The notes beneath the pieces were generated by a model. It ran no database searches. It saw nothing but the letters and a program-made list of their open reading frames with translations, and was not told the origin of the DNA. A stretch of DNA of 59,320 bases, from contig CAYMRB010000006.1 in the NCBI GenBank assembly GCA_964392615.1, positions 1-59,320 of the forward strand, read 5' to 3'. The stretch is from CAYMRB01 sp964392615 (GTDB taxonomy: Bacteria; Planctomycetota; UBA8108). The position numbers and the translations under genes are program-made. Positions 35,781 to 46,587 of this stretch are shown here, piece after piece (the first letter of the stretch is position 1; every line of letters begins with the position of its first letter).

Positions 35781-37696
35781 TTCGACTCTCCGATGCCGAG
35801 CTGGCGTTCGATGATCGCGTCCAGCTGGAGAGCTGAGCGCTGATCCGACTCGAGCATCGCGGCGAGCAGGCCGCGCTGATCCGTGACCTCGAGGACGATC
35901 GTTTCGCTCGTCGCGGTCGCGCCGGGACGGTCGCCGCGGAAATCCTCGGCGGTGACGGTTAGCCGAACCTCGTCGCCCTTGGCGAGCTGCAGGGACTCGA
36001 GGTCGATGGCGTGCGAGTCCCGCACGCTCCGCGGCCGCGGAGCGCCCGCCGCGAGATCGGCCAGCACGCGCTCGTGGCCCGAGGTCTCGGTTTCGTCGCG
36101 ACCGCCGCCTCCCCCTCCACGACCGCCCGCTCGATCGACCTCCATGTGAAGCACGACGCTCGCTAGAGCGAAGTCGTCGAGAGCGCCGAAGCGAATCCGC
36201 GGACGGGCCGTGGGCAGCACGTGACTGTGAACGACGGCTGCGGCGACGCGCGGCCTGCGATCCGCCCGAATGCGTACGTGCCCGCGCAGAGGCGCGCTCG
36301 GCTCGAAGCCGTGCTCGTCGGTGACGCGAACCTCGTATTGCAGGGGCTCGCGCACGTCGGCGAAGGGCGTCCCGGTCGGATCGAGTGCGAAGATGCGCCG
36401 CGCCGAATCGACGGCGCGCAGCGGGTATTCATCGCCGGCGACGACAAGCCGAGCCTCCGCGAGGGCCTTGTTCGCACACTCGATGCGGACGCCGACAGCC
36501 GATCCCTCGAAGACGGAGGCCTGACGCGCGCCGAGCGCGCTGCCACGCGCCGCGACTCCGTCCGCCGCCGAACGAGCGGGCGCATCGTCGTCGCCCGCGT
36601 CGCCCGTGTGCCGCGCATACTCGGGAAGCACCGGTATCAGCTTCAGGTCGACGAGCGGCCGCGGCACCACCTCGATACGCGCCGCGTCGGTCCGCGCGTC
36701 TCCGACGAGGACGCGGCACGTGACCGACTCCGCCAGTCGCTCCAACCCGCCGCGATAGATCGTGGGATCGGCCTCAGCCGGTCGGAGCTCGATGCGGGCG
36801 CGTTCGTCGCCTCCGATACGCGTCAGCTCGGCACGTCCGCTCAGCGGCAGCTCGCCCGCGCAGTGGACCGCGATCTCGAGCGCCCCGCCGGCCAGCAGGC
36901 GAGCCAGTGTGCCGTCGTCGAAGTCGGAGTCGGACGCCACGGTCCGGACGGCATCGCCGCCGTTCACGACGACGCGGACGATGCGAGTCGCGGTCGGGTA
37001 CCGCGCTTCCCGCAACGCCAGTCGCGTGAAGAACGTCTTGGCGTGGAGCGGAAACGCGGCGCAGAAGCCCCCGAGAACGGCAACAGTCACCAGGAGCCAG
37101 CCCGAACGCCGGTACAGCGGTCCGCGATCGATCGAATCGCGCAGGTCGACTTCGCCCGCACCCCACCGGCGGGCCGCGCGCTCCACGACCGCGCTACGCA
37201 GCTCGGGAGAGCCCCACTCGCGCGCCGCGTCCGTCTCGAACTGCAGTGCGGCAACGAAGTCGGAATCGACGCCCCGGCGGCTCTCGGCGAGCAGCGCGAG
37301 GTCGACGAGCCGATCGCGCCGCCGCAAGAACGGCAGCGCGTACCGTCGCACGACGTAGCCGACGACGACGGCGGCCAGGCCCACCGCGACGAGGCGTTGC
37401 GGCCGGTCCATGTCGAATAGCCAGTCGACGAGCGCGACCCCGAACAACGACCACACCAGCACCAATGTGACGACGCAGTAGACGCAGCCGAGTCGCATAT
37501 GGTGCCGCGCGCGACGCAGAGCGCGAAGGCCGCCGCGCAGGGCGGCGAGCCGCGTCGCGGCCGAGTCGTCGGGCCCCGAGACGTCCGGCCCCGAGACGCC
37601 GACGCCAGCGTCGGCGCGGGCAAACGGCGCGCTGCCACGCCCATGTCCAGGCGTTTCGGTAGCGGACGGTAAGTCTCGATCTCGCACTCGTGGCAC
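35777..37696 (-). CDS. DUF4175-like membrane protein
   Basis: A 639-residue protein. Two close membrane helices (about 68-110, CVYCVVTLVLVWSLFGVAL and LVAVGLAAVVVGYVV) and a third near 160-178 (WLLVTVAVLGGFCAAF) lead into a large external beta-rich region. The region between helices two and three (LLAESRRGVDSDFVAALQFE) and the Ig-like external strands resemble DUF4175-type proteins. The start is uncertain. GTG 37696 is the furthest in-frame choice, while Met67 would cut off the conserved helix before the first membrane segment, so a start upstream of 37498 is likely. It is coupled by GTGA to the coiled-coil gene, which probably encodes its partner. Confidence 0.7.
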   Translation of the reverse strand: MPRVRDRDLPSATETPGHGRGSAPFARADAGVGVSGPDVSGPDDSAATRLAALRGGLRALRRARHHMRLGCVYCVVTLVLVWSLFGVALVDWLFDMDRPQRLVAVGLAAVVVGYVVRRYALPFLRRRDRLVDLALLAESRRGVDSDFVAALQFETDAAREWGSPELRSAVVERAARRWGAGEVDLRDSIDRGPLYRRSGWLLVTVAVLGGFCAAFPLHAKTFFTRLALREARYPTATRIVRVVVNGGDAVRTVASDSDFDDGTLARLLAGGALEIAVHCAGELPLSGRAELTRIGGDERARIELRPAEADPTIYRGGLERLAESVTCRVLVGDARTDAARIEVVPRPLVDLKLIPVLPEYARHTGDAGDDDAPARSAADGVAARGSALGARQASVFEGSAVGVRIECANKALAEARLVVAGDEYPLRAVDSARRIFALDPTGTPFADVREPLQYEVRVTDEHGFEPSAPLRGHVRIRADRRPRVAAAVVHSHVLPTARPRIRFGALDDFALASVVLHMEVDRAGGRGGGGGGRDETETSGHERVLADLAAGAPRPRSVRDSHAIDLESLQLAKGDEVRLTVTAEDFRGDRPGATATSETIVLEVTDQRGLLAAMLESDQRSALQLDAIIERQLGIGESK

Positions 37697-37724
37697 CTAC
37701 TCGGACGCGCCCCGAGGCCCGAAT

Positions 37725-37740
37725 CACCGCTTCGGCGGTG
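37725..37740. other. UUCG tetraloop hairpin
   Basis: CACCGC-TTCG-GCGGTG is a perfect 6-bp stem with a TTCG loop, 29 bases upstream of the GTG at 37696. It would lie in the leader of the minus-strand transcript if the promoter is further upstream. Its role is unknown. Confidence 0.4.
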
Positions 37741-37901
37741 GCTCGACCTCCCGTCCATCAAACAGCCTGAGCCGCGTCGTGACAACTGAGTTCGTGTGAC
37801 GGAGACGATTCGACTCGCGATCGACCGAGTCCAGCGTTCGGCGGCTGCCCGGATGAAGAAGATCCTCCGCGGTCGGATGCACACAAGACGCGGGAGGAGC
37901 C

Positions 37902-37949
37902 ATGCAGCAGGCCACGATCACCGGACACGCGGGCGGCGCCTGCTACTAG
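37902..37949 (+). CDS. Possible leader mini-ORF (15 codons)
   Basis: An ATG preceded at close range by GGGAGGAG (37892-37899) opens a 15-residue frame, MQQATITGHAGGACY, ending in TAG. The ribosome site is unusually good for a random site. The frame lies upstream of the predicted Rhs promoter, so it would need another promoter. It may be chance. Confidence 0.2.
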   Translation: MQQATITGHAGGACY

Positions 37950-38084
37950 CAAAGCGCTTGCAAGCAGAACCGCTGCGGCAGAGCGCGCTCGTGCTGGTTC
38001 CGCCGACAGGAGCTCGCGTTTTCGTTGGCCACAGGTCGGACGAGGAGTACACTCGGCTCGGAACGGACCTTCCGTATCAGTCCG

Positions 38085-38114
38085 TTGACAAGGTGTTTCG
38101 AGTGCGAGGATTAT
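38085..38114 (+). promoter_or_regulatory. Predicted sigma70-type promoter of the Rhs gene
   Basis: TTGACA (38085-38090), an 18-base spacer and GATTAT (38109-38114). Transcription would start near 38121, giving a leader of about 90 bases before ATG 38211. A consensus -35 is striking in sequence this GC-rich. Confidence 0.5.
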
Positions 38115-38210
38115 CGCGCCGACCTTTTCGACGGGCTGCAAGGCTGACCGGGGCCGCCGTCGCGTGTTGTTCATCGGACCGGGGCCCGCTGACATCAAGA
38201 GGGGACCAGT

Positions 38211-41200
38211 ATGCTACCCGACCGCGAAGCGGCCGTTGGAGCGTCTATCGCTACGATTCGCGCCACCGCGCGAACACTCGCCGTGTCATGTCTGACTGGC
38301 ATGATCATCGCGTTTCTCGCCGACGGACTCGACGCCCAATGCTTCGTTCGCGCCGAGGCCAACTGCGATGGCCAGGTCGACATCTCGGATCCGGTCTACA
38401 CGCTCAACTGGCTGTTCAGCGGCGGGCCCGATCCATGCTGTATCGACGCCGCGGACTCGGACGACGACGGCGCGGTCAACATCACCGACCCGATCGTCAC
38501 GCTGTCGTGGCTCTTCCAGGGCGGCCCAGCGCCGCAGCCGCCGGCACCGCCCGCGTGTGGACCCGATCCGACGGACGACGCGCTCGGCTGCCTTGCCTAC
38601 CCGCACTGCGTCGACGCGCTGGGCTGCGGCGCGACTGGCGATGAAATCACGCTCGTCGAGATCCCCGATCAGACGATCACGCTCGGAAGCGCCCTCGATC
38701 TAGAAGCGCCGGTCGTCGGTGACGGTGGCGCGGATCTCGAGTACTCGCTTCTCACCAGCCCGCCGGGCATGACGGTATCCTCTCCCGACGGACGAATCCG
38801 ATGGCAGCCCATCGACGAAGCACTCCTCGGAGTGCACGACGTCACCGTGGCCGTGGAGGACGAATCGGGCAGCGCCGACCTTGCCAGCCTCGTCGTGACC
38901 GTGACACGTTCGAATCAGGCCCCGGTCGCTGGCGACGATGTCTTCACCGCTTCACACGGTGTCGCGCTGCGTGTCGACGCGCCCGGCGTGCTCGCGAACG
39001 ACTCCGACGAGAACGGTGACGCACTTCAAGCTCGACTCGTGACGGAGCCGACGAATGGCGTCGTGGAGCTCCTGCAAGACGGTTCCTTCGAGTACACGCC
39101 ACTGAGCGCGATCCCGACGGTGCGGGAGAATCTCAACCTCTCGCTCGTCCTCTTCAGCGAAGCCCGGCCCGGTGGTACGTGGAATGCCAGCTATCGCCCC
39201 GAGCAGGCGGTCGACAACAACCCGGAGACGGCTTGGTCGTCGCGCAGTGTGGGCGACCAGTCCTTCGAGCTCGAGTTCGCACAAGACGTCACGGTGCGCC
39301 GTCTCGAAGTCGTCGGGCCTCGGAACTCCAGCGCCCCGTTCGGAGCTCACCTGCTCGAGGCTCGGTTCCTGATTTTCGATCGATCCTCGTCGCTACTTTG
39401 GGAGAGCGGCCCTGTCCAATTCGAGGAACCAGGCGATGTGTCCGTCGAAGTCGGTGAGGTACCGAACGCGGCACGCGTGCGCATCGAGCCGATCGAGACG
39501 TTCAACGGAATCGCCGCTCTCGGAGAGTTTCACGTCTTCGGTGATGCCGTACCGGAGCGATTCGCAGTCGCGGTCGAGTGGACCTGGGAAGGCAGCGATG
39601 TTCTGCCGGAATCCGTCCAGGCGATGGCGACGCCGTTGGTCGCAGACCTGAACGTCGACGGCATGCCCGAGGTGATCTTCGCCACATCGGCGTCACTCGA
39701 TCCGGCCTCAGACAGTGCGGTGGGACAGATACGAGTCGTGCGCGGAGACGGCGGGGCCGAGGTCTTCACCACGAGTGATCCCGAAGCCGCAGTCCTTTCG
39801 ACCGCGCAGTTGGCGGTGGGCAACATCGATGAGAGCCCCGAGCTCGAGATCATCGCTGTCTCGAGTGACAAGAACTTCCTCCGCGCGTTTTCGCACGCTG
39901 GCGAACTCCTGTGGACGAGTGAGCGCTTGCCCGGATCTGACGGGCCGCGTTTCGGAGGACCTTCGCTCGCCGATCTCGACGGTGACGGCCAGCCCGAGAT
40001 CCTCGTTGCCGTGCTCAACCCGCCGTTTGTCGTCGCGCTGGACGCTGCCGGCAGCATCCTCTGGTCTACGCAGAGTTCGGGCGGCGGATTGATCGCCGGG
40101 TTTGCCACCGCTGCGGACGTCGACCTCGACGGCGAAGTCGAAATCGTCGCGGGGAACTCGATCCTGACGCACGAGGGTGAGCTCGTCTTTCGCAGCACGG
40201 AGGTACCCGATGGCGCCCACGCGTTAGGGAACTTCGACGACGACCCTTTCCCCGAGGTCGCCGTATCGTCCGGGCCGACCCTGTACCTGATGGACGACGA
40301 CGGTCGCACGATCTGGAGCGTGTTCCGCGCCGCGTCCAGCAATTCCGGTGCTCCCCCGACGGTCGCAGACTTCGACGGCGACGGTGGAGCGGAGATCGGA
40401 CTTGCCGCGGCCGGCACGTACACCGTCTTCGATGCCGATGGCTCGATCCTCTGGTCCCATCCGATCACCGATTCCAGCTCGGGTGCGACGGGGTCTACGG
40501 TCTTCGATTTCGACAACGACGGTTCGGCCGAGGTCGTCTACTCCGACGAACTCTGGCTCTGGGTCTTCCGTGGCTCGGACGGAGCCGTGCTGCTGAAGAC
40601 GCCGCTTCGTTCGGGAACCGTCGTCGAGTACCCCGTGATCGCCGACGTCGACGCCGACGGTCACGCCGAGATCGTAGCCGTTGCGAATCAGGTATTCACG
40701 GGCGGCGAGCAGCACGGGCTCTGGGTCTTCGGAGGCCTGTTCGACGACTGGGTACGCGCGCGCCCCATCTGGAATCAGCACGCCTACCACGTCACCAATG
40801 TCGAGATCGATGGAACGATTCCCGCCGCGCCGCGCCCCTTCTGGCTACTGCCCGGTCTCAACAGCTTTCGTCAGAACTCGTTTCAGGCCGACGAGCTCGG
40901 CGCTGCGGATCGATTCACCTACCGGGCCGCGGACAACGAACTGGAATCAAACCTGGCGACGGTCTACATCGAGACTCTTCCGGAGAACACCGCGCCGGAG
41001 ATCCAGTCGGCGCCCGACTCGACAGGGACCGTGGGCTTCCGTTATGTCTACGCAGCACTCGCCGTGGACGTCGATCTCGACCCCCTCGTCTTCTCGCTGG
41101 TCGACGCACCACCGGAAATGACGATCGATCGCGAGACTGGCCTGCTTCGTTGGACTCCCCCTGCCGCAGGGGAGTTCGGCGTGTCCATTCGCGTCGAGGA

Positions 41201-44200
41201 CGATGACGGGTTCGCGGCCTTCCAACGCTACACGATTCAGGTCGTCGAACCGAGCCGTGTTCCCGACGTGCGCGGTCAAACCGAGGCCGTTGCACGATCG
41301 ACTCTCGAGGCCGAATCTTGGGATCCCGGGCCGACCGGTCTCGCGTTTCATCCGACAGTTGCCGCAGGACTCGTCGTGTCGCAGAGCCCGCCGGGCGGCG
41401 CCGCCGCCGAGCCGGGCAGTCGCGTGGATCTCGTCCTCTCGCGAGGTCGACACCCTCGCGACGTCGACGATGACGGAGATGGATTCACCGAGAATCACGG
41501 GGACTGCGATGACGACGACCGGGCGATCTTCCCGGGTGCGGACGAGATCGTCGATGACGGCGTCGACCAGGACTGCGATGGAGCCGAGGAGACGATCGGG
41601 TTTTTCGAGATCGTCGTCACGCCAGTCGCCATTCGCACGCTGCTGGGCCGAGAGCACGAGCTGACGGCGTTGGCGCTCCAGAACGACGGTACCTCTCGCT
41701 TCGTCGACGGACTCGTTTCGTGGCAGAGTGCCGACGAGAGCATCGTCACGGTGGATGCATCGGGTCTCGTCCGAACGGTCGGTGGCGGAATCACCGAGGT
41801 CACGGCGACGCTCGACGGGCTGACCGGGACCATGGCGATCTGGGTCGTGGAGCCGGCGCAGGCAATCGATGTCACTCCGCCCGAAGCGGACATCGCCGCG
41901 CCGCTTCCCGGTGAGACGCTGACGAGCCCCGTCGACATCGTCGGAACCGCCAGCGACGAGAATATGGTCGGCTACGTGCTCGAGATCGCCCCCGCCGGCA
42001 GCGAAGTGTTCACGCTGGTCGCAGAGGGTACGACCTCCATTACGACAGGCGTCCTGGGCAGCATCGATCCGACGACGCTCCTCGGCGACAACTACGACCT
42101 TCGCCTGACGGTCGACGACGCGGCAGGCAACCGGTCGAGCTCCGCCGTGCCGATCACCATCGAGGGCGGGCTTGCCGTGGGCCAGTTCTCGCTCGTCTTC
42201 CGCGATCTCACCGTGCCGGCCGCGGGCCTGCCGATCGACGTCCTCCGAGTCTATGACACCCGCGACAAGGCTCGTGGTGACTTCGGCATCGGCTGGAGAC
42301 TCGGTTTCCAAACGGTTCGCGTGCGCAGCAATCGCACGCTGGGAGAAGGATGGATCGCGCGCAAGTTCGGACTCTCGTTCGCCCTGGTCCCGGCAGGCGA
42401 GCACAAAGTCTCGGTGCATCTCCCCGCAGGGCGAGTCGAGGTCTTCGACTTTCAGCCGACGCCGAACGTCAGCGTGCTGGCGGCGCCGAGCTTCACACGC
42501 CCGGCCTTTATCGCTCGCCCGGGCACGCGGGGCACACTGAGGGCGTTGGACCTCACGGGCATGCGATCGACCGGCGGCGAAGGAGAGGTTGTCCTCGTCG
42601 ACGCCACCAGCGGTGCTACGGCAGATCCCGAGCTCTTCCTGTACACCTATCCGAACGGTACGGAGATCGAGATCGTCAAGGGTGCGGGCGTCCGTCGAAT
42701 CCGCGATCCGAACGACAACGAGATCACCATCTCGAGGGCTGGAATCGAGCATTCGTCAGGAGCGAGCGTCGTCTTCGAGCGCGACCAGGAGGATCGGATC
42801 GCTCGAATCGTCGATCCTCTGGGTGCCGCGCTGACCTACACGTATTCCGCGCTAGGAGATCTCGTCGCTCACACCGATCGCGCCGGCGAGATTACGCGCT
42901 ACAAGTACGATCAGCGCCACGCTCTCATCGAGATCGTCGCGGCCAACGGGGTGAGCGCTACACGTTACGAGTACGACGACGGCGGCCGTCTCGTCGCCAT
43001 CATCGATGCCGAGGGGAACCGCACGGAGATCGACCACGACATCGAGGGGCAGGTGGAGACGACGCGCAATCCCGACGGCACCGAGCGCCTATACGAGTAC
43101 GACGAACGCGGCAACGTGCTGACCATCGTCGACGAGCTGGGCAACGTGAGCCGTAATACGTTCGACGAGCATGACCGCCTGCTGACCGAGACCAACGCCT
43201 CGGGAGAGACAACCAGTCGGCAATACGATGCTGAGGGAGAGGTCGTCGCGATCACCCTGCCCTCGGGGGCGACAATCCGTTACGAGCGTGACGAGTCCGG
43301 GCGCATGACCCGACGCGTCGGACCCAACGGTGGTGTCACACGATACGAGTGGGACTCGCGCGGCAATCTCGTCTCGACCACCGACGCGCTCGGCCACACC
43401 AGCGAGTCCGCTTACGATGCGCGCGGTCAACTCATCCGCCAAAGGGACGCACGTGGCAACATCCAGTCCTTCGAATACGACGACCTCGGCCGCCTGGTGC
43501 GTGTCCTCGATGCTACGGGCAGCGTCCGCAGCCTCGAGTACGACGCCAGCGGAAACCTGTTGTCGACGTCGATGCTCGTCACGACACCTGAGGGACCGCG
43601 GATCGAGACCTTCGAGTTCAGCTACGACGCGGCCAATCGACCGAATTCCATCGTCGCCCCCGACGACAACGAGCTGCGCCTCGAGTACGACGCGCTCGGA
43701 CTCCGATCGGCCATCGTGGCGGGAAATGGCCAACGCACGGAGATGAGTTACGGTCTGGCTGGAGGCCTCGAGCGCGTACGCTACGCCGACGGGGAAGAAC
43801 TGGCTCTCCTCCACAATCCACGTGACCAGGTCAGCACCTTCGTGTTGCCTTCCGGCCGGACCTCGGACATGAGTTATGACGCCGCCGGTCGACCGATCGG
43901 CCTGATCTTCCAGGACGACAGCGACGATCCTGGCGACAATCCTCGCATCGAGGTCGAACTCGACGCCAGTGGACGAGCATCGAGTGTCGCGTCCCCAGCA
44001 CAAGGCGACATCGCTTTCGAGCGCGACGAGGCCGGACTCTTGAGCGCCATCGAAACGTCCCAGGAGGGTCGCCTCGACTTGACCACGGATGCTCTGGGCC
44101 GCCTGACGAGTTCGGTCGACGAGCTCGGTCGAACGATCCGCTACGAGTACGACCTGCTCGACAGAACGACGCGGATCGATGCGCCCGACGGCGTGCGGTC

Positions 44201-46456
44201 TTTCGAGTACGACTCCGTCGGCAACCTCGTTCGCCTCATCGATCGAGGACAGGCCACCGACTTCGACTATGACGAAATAGGTCGCCTGCTCGCCGTCACG
44301 GATGCGACAGGCCGACGCACGGAGTACCGCTACGACGAAATCGGTCGATTGGTCGCACAGCTGGATGCCCTCGGCCGCGAGACCCGTCAGGAGTACGACA
44401 GCGTGGGGCAGAGAACCGCATTGGTGTGGCCAAGCGGCCGCAGGAAGGAGTACCAGTACAACGAGCTGGGGCAGGTGTCCGAGCAGAGGAAGTTCGATGG
44501 CGAGACCCTGCAGTTCGAATACGACCTGCGTGGCCGTCTCGTCGAACGGCGCGTTCCCGATGGCGAGTCGCGTCGTTTCGAACACGACGCGGACGGACGT
44601 CGCACCTCGGAAACGGACGTGCGAGGAACGACCCGCTACGCGTACGACCCGGCCGGGCGGCTCGTCAGTCGGACCGAGCCGGACGGCCGACAGATTTCCT
44701 ACACCTGGAATCCGGACGGCTACCTGGCTGCGATGACCGTCCCCTCGGGGACGATCCGCTACGGGTACTCCGAGCCGGGGGTCTTGTCTTCGGTAACGTC
44801 GGCAAACGGAGACGTGGTTCGCTACACCCGCAACGCCACGCGGCAGTTGACCCGCATCGAGCATCCGAACGGGCTTGTCGAGACTCGTGCCTACGACGAG
44901 TTGGGACACATCGCCCGCGCCGATATCCTGCGGGGCGACGATTCGGTCGTGGCCGCTTGGCAATACGAGTACGACGCGCGGAGTCGAAAGAGCTCCGTTC
45001 TGGATGCCGACGGGCGCCGTGTCGACTGGGAGTACGACGAGCTGGACCAGTTGTTGGTCGAGAGCATCGCGGACCCCGAGCGAGGCGACCGCACGACTCG
45101 GTATGTCTACGACGAGGTCGGCAACCGCATCCGCAACGAGGATTCGGAACTCGGCGTCACGACCTATTCCTACGACGAGGACGACAGACTGCTCGAGACT
45201 TCGCGAGATGATGGAGCCACCACGACCTACACCTACGACACCAACGGCAGCCTGACGAGCGTCGAGAGCGCGGCGCGCGCCGAGTTCTACGATTGGAGCC
45301 CTGAGGGTCGTCTCGTGCGAGCTCGAATCGTGGAGGTCACCGAAGTGGTGATCGAGTATCGCTACGATGCCGACGGCAACTTGGTCTCGCGCAGTGTGGA
45401 CGGAGTCGAGACGCGATACCTGGTCGACACGCAACGGCCCTTCGCGCAGGTGGTCGAAGAGTCAGCAGTGGGGGGCCAGGTCGTTCGCACCAACGTCTGG
45501 GGAGACGGATTGGTGAGCGTTCAGGGAGAGGGAGGCGCCCGTTATCCACTGGTCGACGCGCACAGCGGAGTTCGTCTTCTCACCGATGCCGGTGGCATCG
45601 TGACCAGCGCTCTTGACTGGAGCGCTTGGGGAGAGCCCTTGGATAGCGACCCGCTCGAGATCGACTACGGCTACCGCGAAGAGCGTCACGATCCGGCGAT
45701 CGGAAAGATCTACCTGCGCGCTCGCTACCTGGCCCCCTCGACCGGACGCTTCCTGTCGACAGACCCCTTCGAGGGCGTGCCGGAACGGCCGATCTCGCGT
45801 CACCGGTACCTCTACGCGAACAACAATCCGATCCGCTTCGTGGACCCCAGTGGCAGGATCTCCACACTCGCCGAGGTGATTGTCGGGCTCTCTGTCGCTG
45901 CCCTGGCACAGCAGGCGGTCGCTGTCGCAGTCGACTTGACATCGAAGCTGAACCGAGTCCAGTGGAACGGAACGCTGACCACCTTCGCGATCACGGCGGA
46001 CATTCTGAAGCTCATCACCAAGGCCAAGATCAAACCCAACCTCACGTTCGGCTTCGTAGGCTACCGGGCGAGCTCCAGTTGTCAGGGAACGCGAGTCAAG
46101 AATGCCGCCTGGCTCATGGTAGGTGGTGGCTACGGCGTGGGCTCTCCCGTCGGCGCAGGGCAGGGCGCCGGCTTCGAGATGTCGTCACCGGGCTTCTTCG
46201 GCCCCGACCCGATCGCGCTCGTCGGCTTCTCTTGGTTTGCGGGGTACACGCTGGGAATCGGGCCTTTCGGCTTGCCGGAGATTCCTGGTTTCCGTTGCGA
46301 TCGGACGTCTTCAAGTCGGCCGCCGCCTGGAGTTCAGGCTTCGCGTTCGGCAAAGGCACGGGCTTCGACACAGCGATCGATGCTTCAGCGGCATACCTCA
46401 CTGGCATCACGGTCCCGGTCGACTTCGGACGCAAGGAGGCCTGCCCGCGGGAGTGA
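38211..46456 (+). CDS. Giant mosaic Rhs/YD-repeat protein, probably frameshifted near its C-terminus
   Basis: About 2750 residues if a frameshift at ~46292 is repaired. As written, the frame runs on to 46610 (2799 residues) with a nonsense-like Ser/Arg-rich tail. In order: signal peptide (1-43); dockerin-like pair ~45-107 (ANCDGQVDISDPVYTLNWLF); Ig-like ~160-228; cadherin-like ~230-300; F5/8-type ~303-443 (DNNPETAWSS); FG-GAP/VCBS propeller ~460-830 (ADLDGDGQPEILVAV and similar); Ig-like; PASTA-like ~1016-1080 (VPDVRGQTEAVARSTLEAES); a MopE-type calcium motif ~1085-1125 (GDCDDDDRAIFPGADEIVDD); BIG2-like ~1135-1217; YD repeats ~1460-2480; Rhs core end ~2490-2545 (RARYLAPSTGRFLSTDPFEG). The last ~200 residues are the variable C-terminal region, where Rhs proteins carry toxins; I recognise no toxin family. 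It is probably a secreted surface protein. Confidence 0.85.
42600..45650 (+). repeat. YD-repeat array of the Rhs protein
   Basis: Dozens of ~20-residue units of the form Gly-x-x-x-x-x-x-Tyr-Asp (for example RYEYDDGGRLVAIIDAEGN and RLYEYDERGNVLTIVDELGN). They form the hollow Rhs/Tc-type beta-cage. The DNA repeats are degenerate, so this is protein-level repetition rather than a DNA array. Confidence 0.9.
46288..46296 (+). other. Probable 1-nt deletion (frameshift site)
   Basis: The Rhs frame reads LPEIPGF up to 46292 and then turns into Ser/Arg-rich nonsense. A different frame starting at the same place reads PLRSDVFKSAAAWSSGFAFG and continues to a clean stop at 46454-46456. Inserting one C in the TTCCG run would give GFPLRSDVF and join the two. 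This could be a sequencing error, a real mutation or, less likely, programmed slippage, since no classical slippery heptamer is present. Confidence 0.75.
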
Positions 46457-46587
46457 TCCTTCCCTGGTCGCGAGTGCGATAGGAGCGAGGATTCTGATAC
46501 ACTCACCGGACGAACTCGAGACCGTGAGCTCGAGCCCTGTACGCCCCCTCACCGATTCTACGGCGTCAGCCTCAGAGATCGAATGCC

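Larger units (their letters stand above)
37697..38210. other. Divergent intergenic region upstream of the Rhs gene
   Basis: 514 bases between divergent genes. It holds a UUCG-type hairpin (37725-37740), a possible 15-codon mini-ORF (37902-37949), a good sigma70-like promoter (38085-38114) and the ribosome site GAGGGG before ATG 38211. A longer plus-strand frame crosses the region but is Arg-rich and contains the promoter, so I do not call it a gene. Confidence 0.6.

Noticed and set aside
33258..35843. An 861-residue plus-strand frame
   Set aside because: It is antisense to the coiled-coil gene, with no signal peptide or recognisable motif and a shadow-like composition.
37796..38644. A 282-residue plus-strand frame with MKKILRGRMHTRRG inside
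   Set aside because: It spans the predicted Rhs promoter and overlaps the start of the Rhs gene in another frame; the composition is Arg-rich.
43089..45434. A 781-residue minus-strand frame across the YD repeats
   Set aside because: It is a periodic shadow of the Rhs repeats; the plus strand gives clear YD units and the Rhs core.
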